Shown here one piece after another: positions 9,548-20,819 of a stretch of 64,000 nt of DNA. The notes below the pieces were generated by a model, which was not told where the DNA came from, ran no database searches, and saw only the letters and a list, made by a program, of their open reading frames with translations. The DNA lies in NCBI RefSeq assembly GCF_001949145.1, contig NW_019091425.1:921609-985608 (forward strand). The letters are read 5' to 3'. How positions within the stretch are numbered: position 1 is the first letter of the stretch; each line of letters starts with the position of its first letter. The DNA comes from Acanthaster planci (lineage: Eukaryota; Echinodermata; Asteroidea; Valvatida; Acanthasteridae). A program made the translations under genes and the position numbers.

Positions 9548-11927
9548 AGCATTGCGTCACCCCATGCCTCGGGTTCACCGACGGCTGTTTTGGCTTTATA
9601 ACCAACCAAATAATTGTAGTGAATTCAAGTTTCACAGAAGAAATGTGCACTCAGCTTTAAATTTGGAATTACGTTTGTTTTGTCTTTAAATTTATCCTAA
9701 ATAGCCCTAAACCCATGCCGTTAAGTAAATTTGGTTAAACATTTTTTTCTCAAGTAAAAATATCAATATAGAAAAGGACGAGGTGTAGACTCCATCGTCG
9801 TTCTTGCGCAATATTCACGCCCACAACGTTCTCATTGCTGTGCGGCAGGCAATGCGTAATCAAGACCGCCAGTAGGGCTGTTGACATACAAGAGACATTG
9901 GTGAACTAGGGATTTACATGTTTTAGAACTTTTACGAGTGAGTACATTGTGGATCATTTGTTGGAAGAATATTGCGACACTGCGGTTTTCCCCGCCAGCA
10001 AGCAATGTTATTTGGCCGGGGATATTAATGATCTATCGAACTGAACATGCGGAACTGGATATCTGGATGCTTCCTGGCACATATGCCCGATGTATATACT
10101 ATGAATAGGGCAGAGTACTAGTTCTTGCATTTTTATTCTGATTGGAGAGGGTGGTTTAACGAGAAATTACATTAAACTCGAATGGTCCGTATTACGGCGT
10201 TTAAGTTTAGTTTCGGTCTGATCTGTTCCTTGCTCTGTGGTCTGATCAATCATCAAACCGGCTTCCATTCTGTCACAGTATTGTTTCAATTTTGTCCTGA
10301 TGACCTTGAGAAGAAGCATCCATGTTGCTGTTGTCAGGGTGGATAAAATAATAATTTGACAAGGTAACTATTGCAAAACTTTGACATCAGTCATATTCTA
10401 TTGGATGCAGTTTTGATTAGTACAATAGTTCGATCTTTGCTCAATCTGTCGATCCAATAGCATGATTTGCCAATAATCCTGCCATCAGTCTATCAACTTT
10501 TCTTTTCAATTTACAGTTGTGGAAGCCTGTTTTGATGTATTTACATAATAGAGTGACAGCACAATACTGTTGTGTCACCGTGCTGATGGACTGATTGTGC
10601 CTAGTATTTTGTAGTAGAAGCAAGTTAAATCATATAGCCTATGGTTTCCATGTCAAACCTTGCCAGATAATGTATTTAAGGAAGGGTCTATTCAGTATTT
10701 CAGTAACTTGAAAGTTGTTTGACAGCTAACTACATATATGTAACAGTATATGTACCTAAAATGATGCTGTTACACTTGGTCACTGTCCCTAACTGTGGCC
10801 GCGATGGTTATGCCTTTAACTGTGTTGTGGAAATGGTCGGGCAGCTGTCAAAGTGGGCCATAAGAATTCCTGGTCAGATATGGTCGGTGCATTCCTGTTG
10901 GCAAAAGGCTGCACTCACGGGGACGTCTTCCGGTGAGCTGTTAAAACCCTCCTAGGAAAGATGCATTCTTTACAAAGTTGTCCAGTCAGTTGAAATCAGT
11001 CCAATGACCCCTAATTGAGAGGAAGGAATTTTTGACTGTCTGTGACTGTTGCAACAAACGGAAGGTCTGTTCTGAATGATCGATGTACAACTTGCTTCAG
11101 AGTGTGCATGCGTCATTGGAATACAGAACTGGTTCGTTGTATTTTATGCTGAAGACAGTGGTTGAGTTGTATCATGGAGGATTACATGTACACCGGTAGT
11201 TGGAGCCGGGTTGCATATGACGTGACCCTGTACAACCTATTGTTGTGGTGGAAGGGTTGGTCTCAGGAATTAGTTTTCATTACTTCCAGCAACTCATAAC
11301 AGCTGAGGTAAAGTTTGGATGTCGTCCCCCAGTGGATCACAAATTTCACCAGAACATGTTGTGACATCGTTATGGTGACCCTTGTGGCTGTTTCATGTAT
11401 CATAAGAATTTTTCAAAAGTCCAAATGCCGTCCACTTCGGAGGTCTGGTCACAAGTAAGTTGGTAAACAATGAAAGGGGGAATATGCCATTGCCGCACAT
11501 ATTATTGTTGTAGTTCATTTGTTCACCGTCACAGTTCATGGTTATTTTCATGACTTTACTTGAGATTGGAGGACGTTTGATAGACCAGCAGAAAAGGCTT
11601 GTGAGGACAACTGAAGTGTGGAGCCTCCTCAGTATTCCATCATTGTCTTATTTTTGTCTTGAATATTAATTTTTCATTGGCCCAGAACGATCACATGACA
11701 GGGTGCCTTAACTGCATGTCACACTCACCGTTTAACACATCAGCCAGGGTTCTATGACGTTTTGAACACCCTTGGGGATGAATGTCACCCTTTGCTTTGC
11801 CTCGGGCTCTGTGTGTCCTTCAGGTTTTCCAAATGTCATCTCCCACATCGCAGCAGTCAGCAACTGTTAAATGTTACCCTTTTGTTTTTAAATCAGCTTG
11901 CAATATCCAGATCATTTGCAGTGAACC
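9548..11927. other. Spacer between divergent RLR1 and MAVS-like genes
   Basis: No convincing coding exon seen on either strand. It should contain the 5' UTR and promoter of the MAVS-like gene, but I could not locate its transcription start. The last 300 bp carry a decayed dispersed repeat. Confidence 0.6.
11640..11870 (-). repeat. Inverted, decayed copy of the 21.5-kb/23.3-kb repeat
   Basis: Words such as TTGGCCCA..GATCACATGACA, GCATGTCACACTCACCG and TCCCACATCGCAGCAGTCA match the block at 21541-21805 read on the opposite strand. It ends just before the first coding exon of the MAVS-like gene. Confidence 0.6.
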
Positions 11928-12047
11928 ATGGACAACTCTCTGAATAAAGCCAGGAAGAAAAGAATGATAAAGTATGCAGTCCAGTTTCAACAAGTTGTCC
12001 CATCGGAGCTGCTACCACATCTTGAGTGTCTTCCAGAGCCAAGAAAG
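11928..12047 (+). CDS. MAVS: MAVS-like exon 1: CARD helices 1-2
   Basis: 120 nt ending in phase 0 at AAG|gtaact. Basic start (KARKKR), then FQQVVPSELLPHLECLPEP, like the MAVS CARD helix 1-2 region. Confidence 0.85.
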
Positions 12048-15000
12048 GTAACTGTGGTTTGTTGATCCATCTTTTTTGTGACTATATTGATGCTGCCTGT
12101 GCAGAGTTTGCTGCCATGATTTTTCCCATAGTTCTGTCCTGAGTGACAAGATATCTCATTGCCAAGGAGTGCAGAAAAGCATGCATCATTTACATTCATT
12201 GAAGTCCATTGTTCCCTTGAGAGTTGCACAGCGAATAGTGTCAATGAAGAGTTTCAAGCATGCAGCCTTTGGGAAATTGTTTATTGTTGGGGGGGGGGAG
12301 AAATGATGCAGACTTGAATCATTAATCAACAGTACCAACTTTTTGCCAGAAATTGTTACATTAAATCATTCTAATTTCAGGGTGCAATGTATTAAAATAG
12401 GCTTTCATTTTGTGATTCAACCATGTGCCATATTTTTGAACACGCAGAACATTCTTGACAATCCACCAATCAGATGACAGGAATTCTATCAAGTGTTGTT
12501 AAAACATGTCTCCTGTAGGTGTGCTTTTACATTTCTGTGCAATCGAGTCATAGACTGTTCTATGGACTGCGCTCACTTTTTTTTCTTTCTCTTTAATTGC
12601 AGGAAAGAATTAAATGCGAACAAAAAAACCATGGAGACATAGCAGCAGCCAATGAACTGGGGATGACCTTGGTCAAATGTGACAACTGGTTTGAACAGCT
12701 CATCCCTGCATTACGGGAATTAGGCATGGCGGAACTGGCCGACCTGTTGGATGACCCCAAAGCAGATGGGCTAGAAAACCACAAGAATGCATCTCATCAG
12801 ACAGGTTAGTGAGAATGACAGGTCATGATGTTTGGTTTGGATGTGCTTTGATTGCAGGGCAGTAGTTGTACATGTGCACGATGGACCTGTCCCATGAAAT
12901 ATGCAAATAAGGCAGGCGGATGCGCATAACTACCACTAGGCAAAGTTGCTTAAATCTATGACGTAATGCAAATCTCCATGCGCACGCAACTATGAGCACA
13001 TACACGCTGCTAGTATAGTTTGACATGAGTGCCAAACTTGAAGACAAGGAATTGTTACTTTACGACCTCAGGACACTGAAAACTTCTCTTAGTTTGAGAA
13101 AAGCGGGCTGAAGTACCTGAAAAAAGCTATAATACGGTTTTAAAGGGCCTTCAATGCATCAGGTTATGGTTACAGCATCTCTCATACGCTGCTGACAGTG
13201 TTGACAGCTGCATTTGCCAACCAGTGTTGGTAGTCTGCATGAGCCCATATAATTTGAATACTTCATCAGAAAGGTTCATTCCATTGATCAGTTCTAGCTT
13301 TGTGGTTACACTGTTCAAGCAACTGATATGTTTCTCTAATCCAGTTTTATCAGTGATCTGCATTATGCAGTCCTGTCGTGCTTGTAAAGATTAGGCCCAA
13401 TTCCTTGAAATTTTTTCTCCAACACTGACGTATTCCTAATGATTTTTGAGAAATGCTGTCAATCAAGTTTACTTTTTTGAATGCCCCAGGCCTGTCATCT
13501 TTCAGAAACAAGTTCTGGAAAGATGCAACCTACATCTTAAAAGCGTGGCTTTTAAAACACATGTTGGAAATAATACAGTCAGTCTTACCCTTACAAATAA
13601 TCTGCTTAATTTTGTGCAGGAGCTGCATCTGCTCACCTGGAAAGGAATCCTTGCAAGAGCCAAGCAATGCCTACACCATCAGGCAGACGCGCAAGCTCAA
13701 GGGTCACCCTTCAGACACCGTACAGCCAATTGACTGCCAGAATCCTGCATGAAGTCAGGGCCTTGGATATGCCCAGTCCTGCTCACGGTAGTGATTGGAA
13801 AGGTCTTGCAGGACAGCTAGGTATTGTTTGCAGAGGTGTATTAAATTATCAGACATGCCAACTCAAAGCACACAGTGAAGCCTTCTGGGGCATCCACGTT
13901 TGTGCATAAATTTATGGAAAACTTGAAATTTTAAACAGCTATTGGCATATCTGCATCTGCATTCTAAAATGGTACCTCCACAAAGCTGATCGATAAACCA
14001 AAAGCCTAAACACACAATGACTGTTTAGTTTTACCCAGTGTACACAACACAAATGCATGAGAATAATGCATTTCATGTAGTCAGTGTGAAAAAAGTGCCA
14101 GGCTAACTTCAATGCATTTATTTTATTTGGTGGAAGCTATCGTGTGCATACAGAAAACCTAAGCAACATGTATTCCAACTCCATTTATCCTCCTGTGACT
14201 TTTTCTAAACCTGCATAAAAGTGCAGTGTGTTTAGGGCATTAACAGCTTAAATTTGTGCACCATTGTTTTTACAGACTTGCAATCAGTGAGTCTGCCCCA
14301 TTTGTTTTTGCAAAAAAAGGTTTCACCACAGATGCCGTAGGACGCTTGGAATCGCAGTCGGGAAGTCCAACTGAAGCCCTGCTCAGTGAGTGGGGAAAGG
14401 AGAGTGATGCCACTCTTGGCAAGCTGATGGAGACCCTGTGTGCTATCCAGCGAGAGGACCTTAGCCAGAAATTGGAAGAATTGTTGCATATCCATTTTGA
14501 AGCTAGAGGTGGCAACCAGGTAATAGTTCACTGTCTTTTATTTTCCTGCGTATATTTTGAAAGATGAGTGCACATGCACAAGATGAATGTCTCTGTGGTT
14601 GATGCGTTAACCACATGCTGCCGGGTGGTTTGAAAAATGAACACATACGGGCGAATTTCAAGATTTTCAGTTTTCAAAAATCTTCACAAATTCATCATTT
14701 CAATTAATGGACGTTTGCACCCACATGGATTACTGTCTGTTGGCAACTTTAGCCTGACAGACAAAATCTATTGACGCCCGAGTATTTCAGCCAGGCCTGC
14801 AGCCTTGTACAAAGAGCCCAGATTGTGCGGTGTTATATAACTTTCTTTTGTTCACGAACCTGGCACAATGGGCTGCTGACCTCTTTTCAATAGGGGCCCT
14901 GGAGATTAGCGTGCAGCGGTGCTGTGTGGCTCATCGCTGCAGTGGTGGAGTGCTTTTGTCCCTGGTGGTAATCTGCTTGCACTAAATTCCCCAAACTCTG

Positions 15001-17257
15001 GTATACTGTTTCAAATCAAGGTTGGATTATCTGCACTATTGAGAGTGAAAAATTGTCGGTAATGCCCTGCAGCTCAGTCTTTTGTGCCGAGCATGGTCTT
15101 TTAATTTGTTACAAGGCCCAGCTGGTTTGTCCCGGTTTCGGGCTTCCCTGGCTACGTGTATAAAACCTATGTGCCTGAAAAAGGGTCCCCCAGCAGCAAG
15201 TGGTTAAAGTGGATGGGAAGAGTTCTCTATACAGGGCTTGGCCAAAAAGATGTCAAGCTGCCCCCTAAACATGCTAAAAATTTAAGTCAGGAGGAAAAGA
15301 TACACTTTGCAGTGAGGTTTGGGGAGAGAGGGGGGGGGGAACAGGGATGGTGGGAGACAGTAACATATGTAACTTTTTTGGTGCATGTGCCCTAGCTCGC
15401 GCTCAATATCTCAACTGTCCCCACATGAACCAGAAGAAAGTGCTCTTTGTCCAGATTTCTGTCCCCTTTACTGAAGTTTGTCATGAATTGTATCCCCCTC
15501 AGATTGACAACAATGTTGAGGTAGAACCTACAGCATCTGTTAGTACAACTGAGGTCAGTACTCATGTTCCTCATCAGCTACGGAACCAGCCCCCTGCCAT
15601 GCTCGACAATCGAGCAGGGCCCTCAGTAATGCCCGAAACATCAAACGCCACGTCTATGGGGCTGTCAGGCAACACTGGGGCTGAAGCAGTGACTGAGCCA
15701 GAAGATCCCCTCGGTGGTCAACAGCCAAGTACTGTGGCATCTCACGCAGGGGAAAGTCGTAGTGAAGGTACGACAGGGATGAGCATGCATGAAGCCGAAA
15801 TGGAATCGAATGCACACCACAAGTCACAGAACAGCTTCACTGAAATTACGAAAAGCAAGGCCGACAAATTTGAGCAAGATATCAGACCCGAGAATCAGGA
15901 TAATACAGCTGATAGGAAATGGGCAAATGGCCAGATATGTGAAGCGCCAGGCGCCCGAGTCCGCGAAACTAATAGCGAGATGCCGGTGAATGATTTGAAC
16001 AGAATCCACCATGAATCCAACCCAACCCAAGGGAAAGTCTTGCTTTCTACTGACCCAGAAACATGCAGTGTAAATAATCCCGGGAACAGTGGCACCTATT
16101 GGCCACTGTCTCCGGATGCTGGCTATAGTCCTCTCTGCACAGATAAATCACTGGATGAATCTGTATCTCTCCAGATGTCAGATTCGAGTGTTCCAACAAA
16201 TGTGCCACCTACCTCGACCGTTGGTGCCACCGTGGGCGCATCCACTCTTGTCACTAGTGATGATGTCACATCTTCAACATCATCCTCATCCAGAGATGTA
16301 TCATCAGATGCATCTTCCTCCTCTCCAAGTCTATCAACCACTGCTTCTCCATCTGTTGTTAAGCCAGCCACACGAGAAACCGGTGAAAGCCATGCATCTT
16401 GTAGAGATGTCGCCACCATACAGATATCCTCCCAAGGTGCCCCTGTCCAGCAGCCCACAGGGCCATCCTCATATCTGCCCGAACAGTTCCAGATCCCTTC
16501 AGGTGATGGAGCGTTCTCTGAAGATGCCTTGATTAGAGCCAGCACTGGCCAAGCACTCTTCAAAGCCACATCACAAGAAGCAGCATCCATCAGGACACAA
16601 CAAGATTCTCTCGGCAACCAGCCACCAGCATCTACCCAACTCCAACCAAATGAGGCGGAAACTGCACCTGACCGAGTCAGCATGGAGACAGTACATCCTG
16701 TTCACAAGCACCAGCAGAGACGAGGAAAAGCACATCAGGAACCATCACCATTAGCTGAAGACAGGAAAGACCATGACCAGGCCAGTCCAGCCAGCAGACC
16801 CAAGGAAGGTGACTTAGAAGCCAATTCCCAGCCATCAGGCATCCTTAAACGGGAAGAAGCTGGTGGACAACCACAATGCATTCCTCCACTGTTTGAGCAA
16901 CCACCATGCACCACCGGGATCCCATCTGCTGATCAGCTATCCTCTGATCAAAGCACCAAGAAGGAAGATGTCTCCACTGACAGTCCTCAGGCCTCTGGAA
17001 CCAGGAGCCTGGAAGCATCTGGTTTGAGGACTCTTAATGAAGAGGCATCCCCCGATCTTGTCAATGCCCTTCCCAATGGCTCAGGAAGGGAATCCCCAGA
17101 GGCAGGTGCTGGAAATGTAAATACTGGAGTTGAGAATGCTGCTGCAGAGCCCCGAGCAAGGGGAGCTGTCAGAGGTGTTGTGCTTGCCATGCCAGTGGTC
17201 TTGTCACTGGCAGCTGCAGTGATAAAAGGCGGGGACTTCTTTTCTAATGCATTCTAA
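11928..17257 (+). CDS. MAVS: MAVS-like adaptor: CARD-DEATH-Ser/Thr/Pro-rich-tail anchor
   Basis: MAVS-type signalling adaptor, expected on the mitochondrial outer membrane, where it would bind activated RLRs by CARD-CARD contact and pass the signal to TRAF and IRF/NF-kappaB pathways. Five exons (11928-12047, 12603-12804, 13620-13820, 14320-14519, 15503-17257) join in phase to 825 residues. CARD: residues about 8-95, with LLPHLECL and LIPALRELGMAELADLL. DEATH: about 141-232, with DWKGLAGQLGF and ALLSEWG..ATLGKL. Residues about 250-790 are Ser/Thr/Pro-rich and disordered. The C-terminus has a 17-residue hydrophobic stretch (about 799-815) flanked by Arg794, Arg798 and Lys816, then ten residues. 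An in-frame TGA sits two codons before the start ATG (AACCATGG). Known vertebrate MAVS has CARD plus tail anchor but no DEATH domain. I found no canonical PxQxT/S or PxExx(acidic/aromatic) TRAF motif. Confidence 0.85.
12603..12804 (+). CDS. MAVS: MAVS-like exon 2: CARD helices 3-6
   Basis: 202 nt, phase 0 to 1, after a strong pyrimidine tract and cag. Encodes KNHGDIAAANELG and WFEQLIPALRELGMAELADL; the NHGDI word recurs as YHGDI in the RLR2 CARD. Confidence 0.9.
12872..13041. repeat. Dispersed repeat (GGACCTGTCCCATGAAATATGC), copy 1
   Basis: In MAVS-like intron 2. Shares AATATGCAAATAAGGCAGGC-type wording and GTTTGACATGAGTGCCAAACTT with 59532-59709, same orientation. Confidence 0.85.
13620..13820 (+). 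CDS. MAVS: MAVS-like exon 3: linker and DEATH helices 1-2
   Basis: 201 nt, phase 1 to 1. A Ser/Arg-rich linker leads to YSQLTARILHEVRAL and GSDWKGLAGQL; D-W-x-x-L-A is the classic DEATH helix-2 signature. The donor CTAG|gtattg at 13821 was chosen because it continues the domain into exon 4. Confidence 0.8.
14320..14519 (+). CDS. MAVS: MAVS-like exon 4: DEATH helices 3-6
   Basis: 200 nt, phase 1 to 0. Splicing to aaaaaaag|GT gives QLGFTTDAVGRLESQSGSP and ALLSEWG..ATLGKLMETL, a continuous DEATH fold. A more pyrimidine-rich acceptor lies 44 bp upstream (14276) but is out of frame. Confidence 0.78.
14607..15207. mobile_element. TTAA-flanked MITE (family 2) in MAVS-like intron 4
   Basis: Begins TTAACCACATGCTGCCGGG and ends GCAGCAAGTGGTTAA, imperfect inverted termini flanked by TTAA. 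A related copy is at 29361-29819, sharing internal words such as CCCGAGTATTTCAGCCAGGC. TTAA duplication suggests piggyBac-type mobilisation (inference). Confidence 0.75.
15503..17257 (+). CDS. MAVS: MAVS-like exon 5: disordered region, pLxIS-like motif, tail anchor
   Basis: 1755 nt including TAA, phase 0 after ccccctcag. Encodes 584 residues rich in Ser, Thr, Pro, Glu and Gln, with a poly-Ser patch (TSSTSSSSRDVSSDASSSS), TIQISS at residues 546-551, and the C-terminal hydrophobic anchor. Vertebrate MAVS also puts its low-complexity region and anchor in 3' exons. Confidence 0.9.
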   Translation: MDNNVEVEPTASVSTTEVSTHVPHQLRNQPPAMLDNRAGPSVMPETSNATSMGLSGNTGAEAVTEPEDPLGGQQPSTVASHAGESRSEGTTGMSMHEAEMESNAHHKSQNSFTEITKSKADKFEQDIRPENQDNTADRKWANGQICEAPGARVRETNSEMPVNDLNRIHHESNPTQGKVLLSTDPETCSVNNPGNSGTYWPLSPDAGYSPLCTDKSLDESVSLQMSDSSVPTNVPPTSTVGATVGASTLVTSDDVTSSTSSSSRDVSSDASSSSPSLSTTASPSVVKPATRETGESHASCRDVATIQISSQGAPVQQPTGPSSYLPEQFQIPSGDGAFSEDALIRASTGQALFKATSQEAASIRTQQDSLGNQPPASTQLQPNEAETAPDRVSMETVHPVHKHQQRRGKAHQEPSPLAEDRKDHDQASPASRPKEGDLEANSQPSGILKREEAGGQPQCIPPLFEQPPCTTGIPSADQLSSDQSTKKEDVSTDSPQASGTRSLEASGLRTLNEEASPDLVNALPNGSGRESPEAGAGNVNTGVENAAAEPRARGAVRGVVLAMPVVLSLAAAVIKGGDFFSNAF

Positions 17258-17306
17258 TTTTGGCACTCTGATCTGCTTTGACTTGACGAAAATCAGTTTA
17301 TTGTAA

Positions 17307-17312
17307 AATAAA
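17307..17312 (+). terminator. MAVS: AATAAA polyadenylation signal of the MAVS-like gene
   Basis: AATAAA 50 bp after the stop codon, the first such signal downstream. Confidence 0.6.
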
Positions 17313-17789
17313 AAAATTGCATGTAAAAATGAGGAACCACATGTGCTATTTGCAGAACACTCCCCCAAGTCACCTGTGACATGTCCAGGGAAATCCCAAG
17401 GATGGGAGCATACATGTATATGTCCACCCCCCCATATTTTGGTAGGTGAAAAAAAATCAAGACAGATTTTGATGAATTTCTTGGACTTCCAAACAAATTT
17501 AATGTATTCATTAATATTGAAAAAGGAAGGAGGATTTAAAAAGCCAAGTTTTGCAGCAAGGTTCTGAGGTGCAGCATACATGTTAAGGGCTGCGTTCGAT
17601 CAGCTTACGCATGACAACCCTGACCTGAGAATGGTCATGTGTGCTGTGTCAGACAAGTGAGATGGTGGCAACCAGGTCAAAAGCCATGTAACTTGTGGAA
17701 TCTAATCGAATGGCACCCTATGATGCACCTCAGTGTCATGAACACTTCAACCAATTGTCATTTGGTGTCAGCAGCCCCACCCTTGTATT

Positions 17790-18475
17790 GGGCCAAGACA
17801 GCAGAACTCAATAGCGGACTCGATAGAGCATATGCCGTGCCCACCGATTTATATTGCGCCCTCTCATGACTTCGTTTCACCAATCGATGGCTCATTCTAC
17901 CGTCTTGGGAATCTCCTACAACCGAGGCATTGCGTTTTGTGCCGAATAGTAGTTTAATATGAATATCATCACAGTTGACTCTAGGATGCGAAATAGGATA
18001 CAAAACAGACCGTGAGAGCATTGGAGCAGGTTCGCATCAATAGCGTCAGCTTGTTATTTCTTCAGTTTTGTTGTAGGAAGTCCTTTACAGGCTTACGTCT
18101 TCGCTCCTTGTTCCAATGCATCGAACCGCGGCCATTATCAATGGTGACAGTACTGGTACTTTAGTAGTACGTTGAGCGTCACGTAGTAGTGCTTGTACAT
18201 GTACATTATATAGTGTGATAGGTCATGTGATGCAGGTCATTGATCCATACTCATCACGTACAGATTCAACTGGAATTTCTCGGGCGCTGATTGGTTCCTC
18301 CAGAAATCCGGAGGAAAAGTAAAGAAAAAGTTAAACGGTTTGTAGGAGATTCCCAAGATGATAGAATGATCCGTCGATTGGTGAAATGAAGTCATGAGAT
18401 GGCGCAATAGAAATCAGTGCTCACGGCATATGATCAATCGAGTCCGCTGGCGAGTTCTGCCATCTTGGCCCAAGA
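17790..18475. mobile_element. Foldback element with arms of about 135 bp
   Basis: 17790-17924 is the imperfect inverse complement of 18336-18475; shared words include TCTTGGGAATCTCCTACAA, GACTTCGTTTCACCAATCGA and GCATATGCCGTG. The 410-bp centre shows no open frame. Confidence 0.85.
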
Positions 18476-19910
18476 CTACCCCCTCCCGGAACTTGACAAA
18501 TTTTCATTGCCAGGCAATTTTTAATGAATGTCATCCTCTTCCCCCCCTCCACTCCAGCACAGATTTATGCCGCTGGACACATCATCATAAAGAGATGTTT
18601 TAGATTTAGTGTTTAAAAATTGATAAGCCTCGTCATTAAGGTTTAAATGGTTGTTGATTTTCATGATTTAGCATCCAGTTGCACATATAGAGTACATGTA
18701 GAGTGCTGTTTAGACAATTTATTAGCCTCCTGTATGGGAACATTTGGTTTCTTCTGCATGTAACTATCTTGAATGTGAAGGTTATATATGGAAAGCATTC
18801 TAAGTCATCGGCTCTTGTAAAATAAAGCAGGTCTTGCAATTGGGTTCTCTATGCTTATAATGTTGCCTTTTTTTACTTTCAGCGTGTATTATCTGGTTTG
18901 GAGTACATATACATTTATATGCAATTCATTTTAGGCAGTTCTTAAAATCATCTCACAATGGATAGCATTATGAATTCAGGATAATGGAAAACGTCAAAGA
19001 AAAAGAAAATACTTTGAAATACATCTTCCTGAAGGCTGAAGGGTCGAAAACCTTGAGAAAACATTTGGCCAATTTTTTTTTGTTTCGTTTGGGGGGGGCA
19101 AGTTTGTAATAATGTGTGTGTCGTATTAGAAACAATTTGTCGTTTAAGGTATTCGGTGAAGTAGATATCCAAAATGTTTGCTGTACTGTATACAAATCTC
19201 TGAAATAAGAGTATCTCTGCCTAATTTTTGCCTTGAAGCGACCTAACCACCCACTGTCTCATACATTAGTCTGTTGCCACATTGTGAATCTTAAAATCAA
19301 ACCTGAAGACAACCATCTCAACTTTAGTTATTTTATTTCATGAACTAGTAAATGTATATGCATCTGTGAACACTTCAAAATAACCACTTTTCTGTTAGCA
19401 ATGATTTCTTTGTAAGAACTACAGCATATATTAAAATTACCACCCGGTATTTAATTGCATTCAATTCATAGCATTTATTTTTACCAACACATTGTCTTAG
19501 GTTACATTGTATAATACACGTCATCAACTATTTTAATGCCATTTTCGCATACAGTTAGCAATTGGCATATGACCTGCCGTGTTAGTGCTTTCATTGTAAT
19601 CAATGGTCAGCATATCTATATCCAGTTCATTTCACTTGGAAGTATGCCCTTCCATTTCACTTCAGTAACATAATGCAACATGAAACGCACACATTTTTAG
19701 CTGATCTTTTTCAGCAAAACAGGAGCTGCAGGAGAACGATATGTCCAATTTCACAAAATTGGTATTCAAACAACTATAAGCATAACATGCGGGAAAAAAG
19801 GATGTGACGATATTAGCAAATATGTCAGGTTAATATACTTTTGTATAAATTACTACAATTTGTGTTCAGTATTTTACTACATAAAATGTCACATACACAG
19901 ACAACACAAC

Positions 19911-20077
19911 AGTGGCATAACTATGGCTACATGTCGGGGGGGGCTGGGGCACATGTGGAGTGCATGTTTTTTTCAAGGGGGCACCACAAGAAAATAAGCT
20001 GCAGCTGCATTTCAACAAAGATTATTTGCGGATTTCAAATGGGGAGGGGGTACATGCCTCCCTAGTTACGCCGCTAC
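19911..20077. mobile_element. Short MITE with GTGGCATAACTA termini
   Basis: Starts AGTGGCATAACTATGG and ends CCCTAGTTACGCCGCT, imperfect inverted termini around a G-rich centre. Confidence 0.6.
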
Positions 20078-20819
20078 AGCACAATAGCACGATGAGCTTT
20101 TATAAATGTGAAACTTTATGAAGATGGCAGAACTGTTCCCAGCACGGCAAGCAGAAGTTTGTTTTACCAAATAAGATAAACTCGGTGAGAAGTTCAGTCG
20201 ACTGAATTATCACCACAAACTCAACAAAATAATAATCCACTCAGTTCAATAAAACATTAGATAAAATCATGGTGAAATTGTGTTTGTAAATAGTTGGAAA
20301 TGTGCAGCCAGATAAAAATTATAATTGAGTTGTTAAATACAACTAGGTTCTCAAGGACTGAGTCCAGAAACATTGATAGGGTGACATGTCTGTCTGGTTC
20401 GGGAGTGATTTAAGTGCATTAAAGTCAAGAACATCTGGTCTGGGGGAGGGCACTATTACCACAACTGGAGTGTTACGGGCACATACAGTTACATGTGCCC
20501 CAAAACTTGTACATTTTTTGCGAAGGTATTTTTTCTGGTAAGATTTTAACAATGCGTATCTTATAGTAATTTCAAGTATACCACATAAAGAGTTATTTCG
20601 CAGGGACAGTCCATCGGGGCATCCCCCAGTCACACTGCACCCTGTCTCTGCCTTCTTGGCCCTGCCGGAATCTTTACAGGTCCACTAACCTCCGAGTGAT
20701 GAGGGGATGGTGGTGCCGAGTGTCTGGTCAGTACTAGCTTATCCTTATTACATGCATATGTATGTTGTTATCTTGTGATGCTATGAAAAATGTGTTTTTA
20801 GGTGGGCAAGTGTGACAGT

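Larger units (their letters stand above)
17258..20819. other. Convergent spacer between MAVS-like and RLR2 3' ends
   Basis: AT-rich non-coding DNA holding the 3' UTRs, a foldback element (17790-18475) and a short MITE (19911-20077). No credible exon seen. Confidence 0.6.

Noticed and set aside
9373-11927. Compact bidirectional promoter for RLR1 and the adaptor
   Set aside because: Start codons are 2.5 kb apart and no promoter element was found near the adaptor; shared regulation is possible but unsupported.
13788-13820. Earlier donor CACG|gtagtg for adaptor exon 3
   Set aside because: Same phase, but it would remove DWKGLAGQL, the core of DEATH helix 2; the donor at 13821 keeps the fold.
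15347-15502. Open frame upstream of adaptor exon 5
   Set aside because: Open by chance; the ccccctcag acceptor at 15502 fits the phase of exon 4 and the upstream part shows no adaptor-like composition.
16089-16683. Frames of 147 (plus) and 186 (minus) residues
   Set aside because: Alternative frames of the Ser/Thr/Pro-rich adaptor exon; low-complexity composition produces open shadow frames.
15503-17254. TRAF-binding motifs in the adaptor
   Set aside because: P-x-Q occurs (PTQGK, PHQLR, PVQQP, PEQFQ) but none is completed by the needed T/S or D, and no P-x-E-x-x-acidic/aromatic match was found.
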